Origin: a virus
Virus record (IMG/VR): IMGVR_UViG_3300003885_000029
Coordinates: 1-29,622 of that record
Strand: one strand, 5' to 3'
DNA: 29,622 nucleotides
This document shows, piece after piece, positions 7,393 to 15,642 of this stretch. A model generated the notes under the pieces. It saw only the letters and a program-made list of their open reading frames with translations, was not told the DNA's origin and did no database searches. How positions within the stretch are numbered: position 1 is the stretch's first letter; every line of letters begins with the position of its first letter. The translations under genes were made by a program, and so were the position numbers.

Positions 7393-8001
7393 ATGAAAAC
7401 AGTGCCGACACTCGCGTCAGAACTAAATAAAAAACCAACAAAAGCAGAGGTCTTTAAGGTCGTGCAGCGAAATATCAACCTCCTTGATACCGAAGACGCA
7501 GCCCTTTTATACGCCTTTTTCATCCCAGCCATAACCAAAGTTAAAAACCCCTTTCACTGGTGTGTAAAAGCCCGCGGGAGAAAAGACGTTCGCGCTTATT
7601 TGAACCACGTTTACAGCGACGGGGAACGTACCCTGGCATCCGACGGCCACCGGGTGCATATTATAGGCGTTACCCGTGCGTCTGGTTGGTACGATGATAA
7701 TGAACAACTGATCCACGCCGCTGATTGGGCTAGATATCCGGATATAAACCGTGTTCTACCAACCGACGAAGGCGTCCCCCTGGACCTGTCGTCCCTTGAA
7801 GTGGTCCAGGGCTTGACCGGAATTGAAACGTACAGAATTAACGCAGAATATGGCGTCCGCGTACAATATGTAAAGGAAGCATTGCAGCTGTCCGGGAGCG
7901 GGGTTGTAACGTGGCACAAAGGCGCGAAAATCCTGCAGATACGCCACCCCGCCGGGCTGGCCGCTATCATGTTCACCCGCTTAAAAAAGGCTGAAAAATG
8001 A
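7393..8001 (+). CDS. Putative sliding-clamp-like (DnaN-type) processivity factor
   Basis: 202 aa; the ATG at 7393 has GGGGA about 8 bases upstream. Several segments match the pattern of bacterial beta-clamp subdomains: a strand/turn NHVYSDGERTLASDGHRVHI (residues 71-90), YPDINRVLP (115-123, like the YPdy..viP segment of DnaN), YVKEALQL (159-166, like the yLldaL helix) and a C-terminal GLAAIMFTRL (188-197, like the ..iMPmRl end of DnaN). At 202 aa it would hold about one and a half to two clamp subdomains, against three in DnaN, so a functional ring would need more subunits. Its place right behind the polymerase fits a processivity role. The call rests on motif resemblance alone; a DNA-metabolism protein of another fold is possible. 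Confidence 0.5.
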   Translation: MKTVPTLASELNKKPTKAEVFKVVQRNINLLDTEDAALLYAFFIPAITKVKNPFHWCVKARGRKDVRAYLNHVYSDGERTLASDGHRVHIIGVTRASGWYDDNEQLIHAADWARYPDINRVLPTDEGVPLDLSSLEVVQGLTGIETYRINAEYGVRVQYVKEALQLSGSGVVTWHKGAKILQIRHPAGLAAIMFTRLKKAEK

Positions 8002-8123
8002 AACCAGACGAAATAAAGCCCCGCGAGTGCGTACGGTTCGGGTGGTTGTTTGCGCTGTGGCTGGTTCTGGGCATGGCGAGCATGTTCCCGCTTGTCTACA
8101 TGTTCCGCGACATGATGCAATGA
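7998..8123 (+). CDS. Small membrane peptide (41 aa)
   Basis: ATG at 7998 overlaps the clamp-like gene's TGA (ATGA), and its own TGA overlaps the next ATG at 8120 in the same way. The 41-aa product has a charged N-terminus (MKPDEIKPREC) and one hydrophobic helix (about residues 16-37, LFALWLVLGMASMFPLVYMF), so it is probably a single-span inner-membrane peptide. Unknown function. Confidence 0.6.
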   Translation: MKPDEIKPRECVRFGWLFALWLVLGMASMFPLVYMFRDMMQ

Positions 8124-8467
8124 AAAAACAAACGTGGCAAGAGCGAGCCACCCGCTACTGCCAGCGCCTGAATGGTGTTACGCGAGCAAGAAAGCATTAT
8201 CGCTGTGGGACATGCTACGCCCGCCGATCGTTGCACCGTGAGCTGTGGCAGTACCTCCGGGCGCCGAAATGCCATTCGTGCGGGCAAGTAGACTGGACAA
8301 TCGACCTTGCAAGAACAAAGGAACATAAAAACCGGACGGGCGTTTTCGATACATGCGATTGCGGTCAAATGCCGCACCCGCACCGCAAAGGGTCGACCGT
8401 GTGGTGTGCGGGCCACCCAACAGGGCCAACCGAAGACGACTACCGGGACAGACACGGCGAGCTCTAG
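8120..8467 (+). CDS. Cysteine-rich zinc-ribbon-like protein (115 aa)
   Basis: The ATG at 8120 overlaps the previous stop (ATGA) and is chosen over an in-frame codon at 8027 that would lie wholly inside the membrane-peptide gene. The 115-aa basic product has CGTC, CHSC and CDCG pairs plus several histidines (MPHPHRKG), consistent with one or two structural zinc sites. It resembles small phage DNA- or RNA-binding proteins only in general character. It is the last gene of the rightward block; its TAG (8465-8467) interlocks with the stop of the convergent gene on the other strand. Confidence 0.65.
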   Translation: MKKQTWQERATRYCQRLNGVTRARKHYRCGTCYARRSLHRELWQYLRAPKCHSCGQVDWTIDLARTKEHKNRTGVFDTCDCGQMPHPHRKGSTVWCAGHPTGPTEDDYRDRHGEL

Positions 8468-8895
8468 CCCGACGCCCCCAACTCCGCAAGGCGGTCCAAT
8501 AGCCACAACCAGCCGGCTACGGCGACGCCTCCTATGACTGGAACCTTTAAGATAAACCACGAAACCTTGCGAACACCCGACCCGATAGCCGCCGCGCCCT
8601 GTAGATTACTCTCGAACTTTACCAGCCCTGCGGTTGCTACCGTCTGGGCCTCGATCGCGGCCGTGTTCCGCTGTGTGGCCTCCATGAGCTCGACGTGCAT
8701 GTCTTCATATGCACCGAGCCGACGTTCAAAGTGGCCGTGTATCGCCGAGGCCTGATCAGCACTGCGGGCAACCTGTTTGTTAAAATCGAGGCTTAACAAA
8801 TCAACGCTACCTTTCAGGGCGACAAAGTCCACCCGCAACTGTGCGATCTGAGTGTCGTGCTCTGCCATGCTTTGGGTTTCCCCCGTCTCCGCCAT
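8464..8895 (-). CDS. Coiled-coil protein with C-terminal membrane anchor, possibly lysis-related
   Basis: 143 aa from the ATG at 8895, with AGGG about 10 bases upstream; a GTG at 8904 is an alternative. The first ~100 residues are polar with heptad-like spacing (about residues 15-90), and a hydrophobic segment follows near the C-terminus (VSWFILKVPVIGGVAVAGWLWLL). The design, a coiled coil then one membrane helix, resembles XhlA-type phage lysis accessory proteins, but the sequence does not prove that. It is the last gene of the late operon, after the tail fibre, where lysis or host-range genes often lie. A second in-frame ATG at residue 10 could give a shorter form. Confidence 0.6.
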   Translation of the reverse strand: MAETGETQSMAEHDTQIAQLRVDFVALKGSVDLLSLDFNKQVARSADQASAIHGHFERRLGAYEDMHVELMEATQRNTAAIEAQTVATAGLVKFESNLQGAAAIGSGVRKVSWFILKVPVIGGVAVAGWLWLLDRLAELGASG

Positions 8896-8904
8896 GCTTA
8901 ACAC

Positions 8905-8970
8905 ACCCTAGCAATTAATTACACTGTTAACTATACCAAAGTATACATATTAAAAAAAGTGCGGGCTTTA
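8905..8970. other. Short AT-rich gap between tail fibre and last late gene
   Basis: This AT-rich stretch holds runs of T on the minus strand and TATACT/TATAGT-like boxes that could be -10 elements, but no convincing -35. No strong hairpin terminator is visible after the tail fibre gene. Confidence 0.3.
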
Positions 8971-10179
8971 CTACATGCCGTCTAACTGCTCACAATCAAC
9001 CACCCAGGCGGATTCCCAGCGCGCCTGGTTGTTACTAGTGTTACTTACCCGCGTCTCCCGGAACCCTCTCTGATCTAGGATAACTGACCCCACCGTAGAG
9101 GGGAACCCAAGAGCTGCCCCCCTGTCCGTTAGAACCAGGCTCACTGGTGTAAACCGTTTTCCAGAAGCAAACACCGTCCGGGCATAGTAGACGAACCCGC
9201 TTGACGCAGATCCTGAAAAGCCGTGCTCGCCCGCATCTCCCCCCTCTTCAAAATACTGGACCGCCACCATCTCCTCATCCGAGTGCGTGTTCGACCTGTA
9301 CGCGGGGACCGTCGCGCCTTCGGAGGCCCATATATCGCCGATCTCAAAGTCCACGTTCTGGAACGGGTCGAGGGCGCTATTCCACAAAACAGGGCACACG
9401 ATAAAGCACGACCGGGGGTTAACGATGTCAGACCCGGAGAACGTGGGGAACGTGAGCGTCGTAGTTATTAGCGTACGCCCCGCCCCGAATTGCACTTGAT
9501 ATACTGCGCTTTTTATCGTACTGGTTATACCTGTTATACCCACCGGGATGGCGCCTGATACCAGGTTGTTATAATCCGTAGATACTCCGTCTTTGTTTTC
9601 TATCCAAAAACTCATTGAGATGGTTTTGCCGCTGAGTTGCCAGGGGTCATAGAATCGCTGACCGAGGAAAAACTCCGCGGGGGTGGCACCCTCCTGCAGC
9701 CCTACGGCGATAAGGTGGTCCGATATTATGTCTACCCCCCCGATAGATGAGTTTGTAAGCAAGCTAACCGAGTAATTACCGTCACTGTTCGCGCCGTTGC
9801 CCCCAACCTGCCAGCGATCATAGGTATTATATACATTCGCCGCCCCCACCACGATCGCGTTTCCTCGATGCGTGATCTGAAAATTACTATTATGAAACAA
9901 ATTCCGGTCAGGTGTAGAGGTGGCCTGATTATTTATTATTACTTTTAGCGCGTCCAGGTAATCCGACGCTCCCACTTGGTCTGGGTTACCGCTTGCGGTG
10001 ATGCCCGCCTCGTCAAGCAATGATTGCTGAAAACCAAATATGTCATTTACGAGTGCCTGCTCCCACGGTGTGCCCGTGCCGTCGCCGGGGGCCGTAATGT
10101 TCTGAGCACTCCCGAGCGGATACTGTGGCGTGCCGGGGGCTACTTTGCCGGGGTATTGTGCGTCTGGAATTATGGCCAT
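8971..10179 (-). CDS. Tail fibre / receptor-binding protein
   Basis: 402 aa; the ATG at 10179 has GAGG 8 bases upstream. The N-terminal ~80 residues (PDAQYPGKVAPGTPQYP..., then a helical IFGFQQSLLDEAG region) look like the baseplate-attachment part of phage tail fibres. From about residue 95, NLFHNSNFQITHRG followed by YDRWQ matches the jelly-roll carbohydrate-binding-like domain common in tail fibres, which also has the typical WASEGATVPAYRSN and VAVQYFEEG segment near residues 290-315. The C-terminal ~80 residues are a separate tip. It follows the Mu gp48-like baseplate gene, the usual fibre position. Probably binds host surface sugars. No fibre-assembly chaperone is recognisable behind it. 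Confidence 0.8.
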   Translation of the reverse strand: MAIIPDAQYPGKVAPGTPQYPLGSAQNITAPGDGTGTPWEQALVNDIFGFQQSLLDEAGITASGNPDQVGASDYLDALKVIINNQATSTPDRNLFHNSNFQITHRGNAIVVGAANVYNTYDRWQVGGNGANSDGNYSVSLLTNSSIGGVDIISDHLIAVGLQEGATPAEFFLGQRFYDPWQLSGKTISMSFWIENKDGVSTDYNNLVSGAIPVGITGITSTIKSAVYQVQFGAGRTLITTTLTFPTFSGSDIVNPRSCFIVCPVLWNSALDPFQNVDFEIGDIWASEGATVPAYRSNTHSDEEMVAVQYFEEGGDAGEHGFSGSASSGFVYYARTVFASGKRFTPVSLVLTDRGAALGFPSTVGSVILDQRGFRETRVSNTSNNQARWESAWVVDCEQLDGM

Positions 10180-10198
10180 TTTTAAAACCTCATATTAA

Positions 10199-11008
10199 TT
10201 ACGTGTATTCTACCAAAATACCGAGCCACTGCTGCAGCGGGCATATTTTTAAACAGAGTGTCTCGAACTCATCGCGGCGGCTGGACTGGACTTGCGCCAT
10301 GCCCCCGAAAGTCTGCCCCCCTATATACAAAAAATAGGGCCACTTGGTCGCATCCAGGGGTATCGCGTACACCAGGAATGTTTCCCGGAATGTCAGGAAG
10401 TTACCACATGCGGCCTCGGGTTCTCCGCACTGGGCCAGGGCCTCCCCGCATAATGTGACCTCGTCTGACTCGGTCAACCGGATTCGATTAACTAAAGGAT
10501 ACCCCAGCGGCTCGATGGAATTCCCGGCCTCTGCAGCGACCTCGCCACACTCGGCGACAGCCTCGCCACACTCGACGATAAAAATCTGGCCTACATTCTG
10601 CCTACGTAAGTATAATAACGGATTGCGCGGTGTTACGCACTGTTTGACGCCGACCGCAGGCTCTGTTCCCGGCGTCCACCACTCATGAACGAACACGTTA
10701 AAGCCGTTCGCCTGTAAGGTGTCCTGTATGTAGCGAGGGTCCTGGCCGCCGAGAGCCTTCCAGGCGGCGTCCAGCCTGGCGCGCCTCTCAGCTTCCGTAA
10801 GGCTTGTACTAAGTAGCCCGAATTGACGCTCCCAAGCGGGGAGCTCCCGCGTGACAGCGGGGTCTGTGTCTTGCCAGACCCTATCGAGGAACGATTTAGC
10901 TGCATTCTCAGTGCCAAGCAACCCCCCGAAAAACCGCCGCAGCTGTTTATTTATCGTGGTATTCCACGCTATCGCATTCGGTAGTAGTTTTGTAAGTAGG
11001 GAGACCAT
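10199..11008 (-). CDS. Baseplate protein, Mu gp48 / YmfQ (DUF2313) family
   Basis: 269 aa; the ATG at 11008 lies 4 bases after the stop of the gp47-like gene, so it is probably translationally coupled. The N-terminal half is typical of the DUF2313 family: LDRVWQDTDPAVTRELPAWE (41-60), then LTEAERRARLDAAWKALGGQ and DPRYIQDTLQANGFNV. These proteins sit at the baseplate edge and connect to the tail fibres. The C-terminal half contains two near-identical 17-residue Cys/Gly/Ala segments (147-163 and 187-203), not something I recall as part of the family core. The remainder ends in an aromatic-rich beta segment. Confidence 0.85.
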   Translation of the reverse strand: MVSLLTKLLPNAIAWNTTINKQLRRFFGGLLGTENAAKSFLDRVWQDTDPAVTRELPAWERQFGLLSTSLTEAERRARLDAAWKALGGQDPRYIQDTLQANGFNVFVHEWWTPGTEPAVGVKQCVTPRNPLLYLRRQNVGQIFIVECGEAVAECGEVAAEAGNSIEPLGYPLVNRIRLTESDEVTLCGEALAQCGEPEAACGNFLTFRETFLVYAIPLDATKWPYFLYIGGQTFGGMAQVQSSRRDEFETLCLKICPLQQWLGILVEYT

Positions 11009-11012
11009 GACG

Positions 11013-12209
11013 CTACGCGAAACTGATCATGCCGGCTTTGGCCTTCTCGCCGATCCCCAGCGCATACAGTATGACATTAGTGCCCGCCACGCTGACTATC
11101 ACCGCCCCAAAAATGCCGCCTTCTGCGCTGACTATGGCCTCGACCACGCCGCTGACAGCACTTGACGTTATGCGATCCGAACGCGGGGGCACGCTCAGGC
11201 CATCGATATACGGCTCACGGGCGAGAAAAAACTCGATTAAACCGGCCGTTATGTCAGCTTGTACCTGTGCGGGGTCGCTGACCACAAGTCCCGTCACACG
11301 TACATCGAACGCGGTCCGCGTGATGGGAAACGTGTTCGCCAGCGCGTTAGCCGGCCGGCGTGAGGGTAACCCCGCGAGGTCGAATTCGATAGAATCGAGC
11401 ACCGCCTGCAGTTGTGCGGTTGTTGGTATGCCCTCAGGGTTACCCGAGCTGGCTGTCGTTGCCTCGATAAAAACATCGACCTGGCCTGGGCATGCGCTTG
11501 TATAGGGGTAGGCGTTCAAGATTCCCGCAACCTCTACCGACCAGAGCTCATAGTCGGCATATGCGCCACCCTGGGGGACTTTCTGAAACCGGTCGATAAC
11601 ACGCTGGCGGTAGGCTGCTATGCTCTCGCCGTTGGCCCCCGTGATCGTTGTGGAGGCGACTGCGGCATTGCGGCCTACATTCGCCAGGGGGTTAGCGAAC
11701 GACACCGTCGCACCGTCCAACAGATTCCCGATTGCGCCCGCGCCATTGCCGCCGGACTGGTCGGACGATGCTCGAATGGTGGCCTGGACGGTGGGCGCGT
11801 CTAACAATACCGCGCCAATCGTCAGATAAGTGACCCCATTATCAGCGTTTATCAGCTGCGTAAGGGAGGGGAGTGTCCCTGTCTGGTTCGTAACCGTTAT
11901 ATCGATTATAAGCTCGGCACTCGTGGCCGCTGTGGGGTCGCCGATCCCGATCAACCGCCCCCAAAATGTCAGGGGGTTAACAGACACGCCATTCACGAGG
12001 GTTTCGTCGCCGCTGGCGGTTGCTACAAACATCTGCAGGAACATAAACCCGCCATACTTATAAAGCAAAACAAAAACCCCCGCCATCGCCCGCGATAAAA
12101 CCCGCAAAAAAGACTTTGGCAGCAAAGGAATAGACTGATTTAGCGACGCCTCAAGCTGGGCGATAATATTGTCACTGATCTGTTTGGTTGTCGGTGTCGA
12201 TAAACTCAT
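11013..12209 (-). CDS. Baseplate wedge protein, P2 gpJ / Mu gp47 family
   Basis: 398 aa from the ATG at 12209, which overlaps the gp46 stop (ATGA) and has GGAAGG about 9 bases upstream; a TTG at 12224 is an unlikely alternative. It has the family arrangement: a helical N-terminus (IIAQLEASLNQSIPLLP, FLRVLSRAMAG), an ATSAELIIDITVTN beta region, FANPLANVGRNAAVAST, then GANGESIAAYRQRVIDRFQ and a C-terminal ADITAGLIEFFLAREPYIDG. It forms the baseplate wedge around the spike. It lies between gp46 and gp48 homologues exactly as in Mu. Nothing unusual in length. Confidence 0.92.
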   Translation of the reverse strand: MSLSTPTTKQISDNIIAQLEASLNQSIPLLPKSFLRVLSRAMAGVFVLLYKYGGFMFLQMFVATASGDETLVNGVSVNPLTFWGRLIGIGDPTAATSAELIIDITVTNQTGTLPSLTQLINADNGVTYLTIGAVLLDAPTVQATIRASSDQSGGNGAGAIGNLLDGATVSFANPLANVGRNAAVASTTITGANGESIAAYRQRVIDRFQKVPQGGAYADYELWSVEVAGILNAYPYTSACPGQVDVFIEATTASSGNPEGIPTTAQLQAVLDSIEFDLAGLPSRRPANALANTFPITRTAFDVRVTGLVVSDPAQVQADITAGLIEFFLAREPYIDGLSVPPRSDRITSSAVSGVVEAIVSAEGGIFGAVIVSVAGTNVILYALGIGEKAKAGMISFA

Positions 12210-12646
12210 GTTTTCGCCTTCCAATTCGCCGTGTATTCAAATTCTGATTCCCGCCCCAGCGCCTCAATACTAACGACCAGGCGGGCACGATTCAAGGCGG
12301 GTATACTTGCTAGGACCGTAACCGAGGACGCGATTTTTTTAGTTAAAAACCACTCTAGGTCCCGGCGCGCTGCGTCTTCAAGCCGCCGCATGTTGCCCGA
12401 CGTGGCCGGCAGTGACTGTAAAATATGCTGTGTTTCGCTCCTGTACTGGAACGCCGGATCCGTATCGTCCAGGCTCCCCCACCATATCTGCGGATTGCCT
12501 GTCTGGCCGTTGTCGTCCTCGTTACCGCCAAACAAAGACAGATAAACCGCCGGGCCAAATCCACCCGTCATGTCGGCCACGCCATCGGTGATCAGTATCT
12601 CGCCGCCGTCGTCGGTCTGAAATAAATTAACGTCGCCCTGTTGCAT
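12206..12646 (-). CDS. Baseplate protein, Mu gp46 family
   Basis: 146 aa. The family pattern is clear: MQQGDVNLFQTDDGGEI at the start, then MTGGFGPAVYLSLFGG, an acidic glycine loop, NPQIWWG, and a helical second half (MRRLEDAARRDLEWFL). The gp46 protein is a baseplate wedge component near the spike, analogous to P2 gpW and T4 gp25. The ATG shares its A with the TAA of the spike gene (TAATG), and its stop overlaps gp47 (ATGA), so it is translated as part of a tight chain. Confidence 0.88.
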   Translation of the reverse strand: MQQGDVNLFQTDDGGEILITDGVADMTGGFGPAVYLSLFGGNEDDNGQTGNPQIWWGSLDDTDPAFQYRSETQHILQSLPATSGNMRRLEDAARRDLEWFLTKKIASSVTVLASIPALNRARLVVSIEALGRESEFEYTANWKAKT

Positions 12647-13176
12647 TAGTTGTTGGGTCCTGTAGGCCCTGGCTGACTCGAGCCGCTCACGATGGCATGA
12701 TCGTGCTCCGCTATCTCTTTTCCGTTCACCACTGCCGAGGGTGTAACCACTCCGGTCGGTGTCGTGATGGTGCCGTCGGTTCCGATTGTAACACCGTTCA
12801 CCTCAAAAACCCCGTCGGCTCGCAACTCGTAGTACCCGAGCGCATTCGCTGCCTTGATCGACCCGTCGTTTTTAAGCCACACGTCGCACACGTCGGCGCC
12901 GGTGTCTTTGTCTCTGCCCCGGATTCGCTTGTCCCCGGGGGCGGACTTTGGGACGTTTATCGGGTCGATATATCCGACAACGACCTGACCGCCCTGCCGC
13001 GGTATGCTCACATACACCGCATAGTCTGTCGGTAGCGGGCTGGCGTCGTCCCCGGAATCAGAAAAATGCTCGCTTGTAACATTGGCGCCGCCGCCGGGGT
13101 CAATGGTTACGTCCGACACTTGCGCGCCGTTGCGAACCGCTCGCAGAAACGATAAAACCCGGCCTATCCCGCCCAT
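12646..13176 (-). CDS. Baseplate spike / puncturing protein, Mu gp45 (gpV) family
   Basis: 176 aa; the ATG at 13176 has GGAGG 7 bases upstream and overlaps the hub gene by 13 bp. The N-terminal ~80 residues look like the OB-fold of Mu gp45/P2 gpV. Repetitive Gly/Thr/Val turns (about 105-145) should form the trimeric beta-helix shaft. The C-terminal NGKEIAEHDHAIVSG carries an HxH pair (H158, H160), the arrangement that binds the buried iron at the tip of P2 gpV and phi92 spikes. The tail after it is Gly/Pro-rich. It would be the membrane-piercing tip of the tube. Confidence 0.88.
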   Translation of the reverse strand: MGGIGRVLSFLRAVRNGAQVSDVTIDPGGGANVTSEHFSDSGDDASPLPTDYAVYVSIPRQGGQVVVGYIDPINVPKSAPGDKRIRGRDKDTGADVCDVWLKNDGSIKAANALGYYELRADGVFEVNGVTIGTDGTITTPTGVVTPSAVVNGKEIAEHDHAIVSGSSQPGPTGPNN

Positions 13177-14414
13177 GGTAGCGCCTCCGGTATTTTCCCG
13201 CTAAACGATCCTGGAATAACCAGGTTTAACGTGGCTGTTTCCTTGCTCCGGTCCCGCTCGAATTCAACCGAACGAATAATAAATTCATAATCTTCATAGA
13301 TCATAGCGTCAGGAGCGTTCACCACGATAGAGGTGTTCGGCGCCCATAAGCTGCCGTTACTATCCCGCCATGTGGCCAGCTTCACCGAGTACGCGGCCAT
13401 GCTGCCGAACATACGCCCTGCTTTCGCTTCGACCGCCTGCTTGACCCCGCCGCCCTGCGTGTCAGGTGTGCGAAAAGTCATAGGCCGGACAGCGCCTAGT
13501 AACAGCGGATTTTTCACGGTGAACTGCGAACCCTCCGACCCCACCAGGACGGTGTTAAGCCCCGTTATGTGGCTGTAATACTCTTGGGGACTGAAAAACG
13601 GTGTTACAGATAGCAGCGGCGCCGAACCTTGCGCCAACCTCGTAACCGGGTTCCCTGGCTCTACCGACTGCTGAAACAGTGCTCTCCCATCGGGCGTGCT
13701 CGACATTACTATACTTCGCTGCTTGGCAAGTCCTACCAGAAATGACCACACGCGTTTGTCGTACTCGCACGCTACGCGCTCGAATGTCGCGCCCTGCTCC
13801 GCGGTGAAGGATACCCCCACACCGAAAGCGGCGGCCAGGGTTCCCGCTATCTCCCGCAGCCCTTGGCCCTCGAATTCCAACTTGGACAAGCCCTCCGCGT
13901 AAAGGCTGGCCGGCGGGGTGCAATCGCTCAGAACCCCCGGCTTTGAGTAGCCACTCACGGATACGAGGCGGCGCCCGTTCTCGAGCACTGGCGAAACCCC
14001 GACCATCGTCCCCGTGAAAAGCGTCTCGCCGCCCACCGTTACCGTTATGTTTTTATATGTGAAAGGCCGAAAAGCGTCCCGAAAAGCGGGGATGTCTGCA
14101 GTGAATGGCGCCCCGAACTCGACCAGGTCTATTCGGTCAATCGCCCGACTAATCCGGACGGAATCCCAGAACCGAAACCGCCGACCGTCGATAAGAATGG
14201 CCACCTCGTTAGCGTTCGCCGCCTGGCCGCGCTGTGGCTTGTCTGGGGGCGTACCCGGTAAGTCGGGGACTGTCACCGAGATACCTGTCGTTAGTGGCTC
14301 CGCGACGCCCGGGTTCGCCCTGGCGATACTGCCCGCCGCACTATCTACACCGTACACGCGGCGCGCGATGGTAGCGAAAGTGTCCCCCACTCTGACTTTA
14401 TACGTAAAAGACAA
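13164..14414 (-). CDS. Baseplate hub (Mu gp44 / P2 gpD-like) fused to an N-terminal LysM (gpX-like) domain
   Basis: 416 aa from a TTG at 14414; no other start fits before the LysM domain, and GAGGGGGCG lies upstream. Residues about 4-51 form a LysM/P2 gpX-like unit (YKVRVGDTFATIARRVYG ... ISVTVPDLPG). From about residue 69 the protein matches the gp44/gpD hub: NEVAILIDGRRFRFWDSVRI, FEGQGLREIAGTLAAAFGV, and later segments similar to T4 gp27-type hubs. The hub is a trimer that links tube and spike. Separate gpX and gpD genes are found in P2-like phages; here they are one protein. It overlaps the DNA-circularisation gene by 17 bp. Confidence 0.85.
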   Translation of the reverse strand: MSFTYKVRVGDTFATIARRVYGVDSAAGSIARANPGVAEPLTTGISVTVPDLPGTPPDKPQRGQAANANEVAILIDGRRFRFWDSVRISRAIDRIDLVEFGAPFTADIPAFRDAFRPFTYKNITVTVGGETLFTGTMVGVSPVLENGRRLVSVSGYSKPGVLSDCTPPASLYAEGLSKLEFEGQGLREIAGTLAAAFGVGVSFTAEQGATFERVACEYDKRVWSFLVGLAKQRSIVMSSTPDGRALFQQSVEPGNPVTRLAQGSAPLLSVTPFFSPQEYYSHITGLNTVLVGSEGSQFTVKNPLLLGAVRPMTFRTPDTQGGGVKQAVEAKAGRMFGSMAAYSVKLATWRDSNGSLWAPNTSIVVNAPDAMIYEDYEFIIRSVEFERDRSKETATLNLVIPGSFSGKIPEALPWAG

Positions 14415-15642
14415 CCTCGCGCCCCCTCGGGACTGTCAGGATCTCCGACCCGGTCAACCCGTTAGAATTTATAAAAAAATCGAGGTTATCATCGACGGAC
14501 CCATACAGCTCCGCGGTCAGGTCGATGATGGTCCGGTCCCGGGTAAGAACGAGACGGCGCTCCTGTTTCAGTGTGAACGATATCTCGACCAGGAAACCCG
14601 CCGCCAGGGCGACAGCCTCCTGTAATTTCTGATAGGCCTCCCCGGTATCAACTACGCCCAGCGCGGCATAATTCGCATCACGCCAGGAAACGACGTCGTC
14701 CAGCTGAGATAACAGGGCGTCCGCCACGCCGAGCGCGTCCGTTTTCGTCTCAAACTGATTATTTACAACCGAAACGACGTCGCCGGTGACATACGTCGAA
14801 ACGTACAGATCCCGAACATAGAATTCGTTAGCGACTAGCGGGTTCCCGCCAGATGATACGACAGCGCCGTCCCCGGAAATAATGCTCTCGATCAAATCAG
14901 AGTACGCCGATAGCCTGTCCTGTACCGCAGCCGCCGCGCGGGCGGGCGCCTGTATCATTAACGTGGTTTGAAACGCTAGTGATATGGGGTCCGAAATTAA
15001 CGTGTCTATTCCGGCGTTTATAGAGTCCACAATGGCGTCGAACTGCTGGCGCACGTCGTCCTGTACGTCCGCGATACTCTGCAGCGCGGTCGAGGTGCTG
15101 GCCAACAAGGCCTCGTACTGGCCTTTCAAAGTGGCCTTACTTACGGTGTTATCAAGCCCCGCGGACTCGTCAAACTGTTCCGCCGCGGCGGCATTGTACC
15201 CCCTGACAGCGCCCAGAACGCCCGCCGCGGGGTCGTCCTGTACTGCCGGGTATAATATGTCGATTGTTTCCCAGAATGTAACCTGTATTACCGCCTGGTT
15301 CGCTGCGGTTTTGAGGTCGTCCCGGCGAGTTATCGACCCGAACGGGACCACGTCAAGGGCGCCATACACGGGGTGCTCAAGCCTTCCGATGCCTGATTCT
15401 AACAAACCCTCGATAAACGCCGCCGCCTCGATATCGTAATCAGCCCCCCAAAAGAACACGCGCAGCGGGTAGCGCCTGCCAGAGTGGCCCAGGTCCTGCA
15501 CATAGGTTCCGTTAGCGTCTGGGAACTCAAATGCTGTTGTTTTTTTCTCGACCGTCTCCCGCACGTTCTCATACTGAAATACTGTTCGAGTGCCGCCGGG
15601 TGACGTATACGCCGCTTCCCGTATTCTGTCCTCCCACGCCAT
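14398..15642 (-). CDS. DNA-circularisation-domain tail protein, Mu gp43 family
   Basis: 414 aa. Residues 1-100 match the DNA_circ_N domain: MAWEDRIREAAYTSPGGTR, TTAFEFPDANGTYVQDLG, GRRYPLRVFFWG, LEHPVYGALDVVP. The remaining ~300 residues are Ala/Asp-rich and mostly helical (LASTSTALQSIADVQDDVRQ). These proteins lie between tape measure and hub and are believed to be baseplate-hub components despite the historic name. The ATG overlaps the tape-measure stop by one base (TGATG). Its length is normal for the family. Confidence 0.88.
   Translation of the reverse strand: MAWEDRIREAAYTSPGGTRTVFQYENVRETVEKKTTAFEFPDANGTYVQDLGHSGRRYPLRVFFWGADYDIEAAAFIEGLLESGIGRLEHPVYGALDVVPFGSITRRDDLKTAANQAVIQVTFWETIDILYPAVQDDPAAGVLGAVRGYNAAAAEQFDESAGLDNTVSKATLKGQYEALLASTSTALQSIADVQDDVRQQFDAIVDSINAGIDTLISDPISLAFQTTLMIQAPARAAAAVQDRLSAYSDLIESIISGDGAVVSSGGNPLVANEFYVRDLYVSTYVTGDVVSVVNNQFETKTDALGVADALLSQLDDVVSWRDANYAALGVVDTGEAYQKLQEAVALAAGFLVEISFTLKQERRLVLTRDRTIIDLTAELYGSVDDNLDFFINSNGLTGSEILTVPRGREVVFYV

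Noticed and set aside
8464-8895. Call as a holin
   Set aside because: There is only one clear membrane segment, preceded by a long coiled coil; lysis association is possible but holin is not supported.
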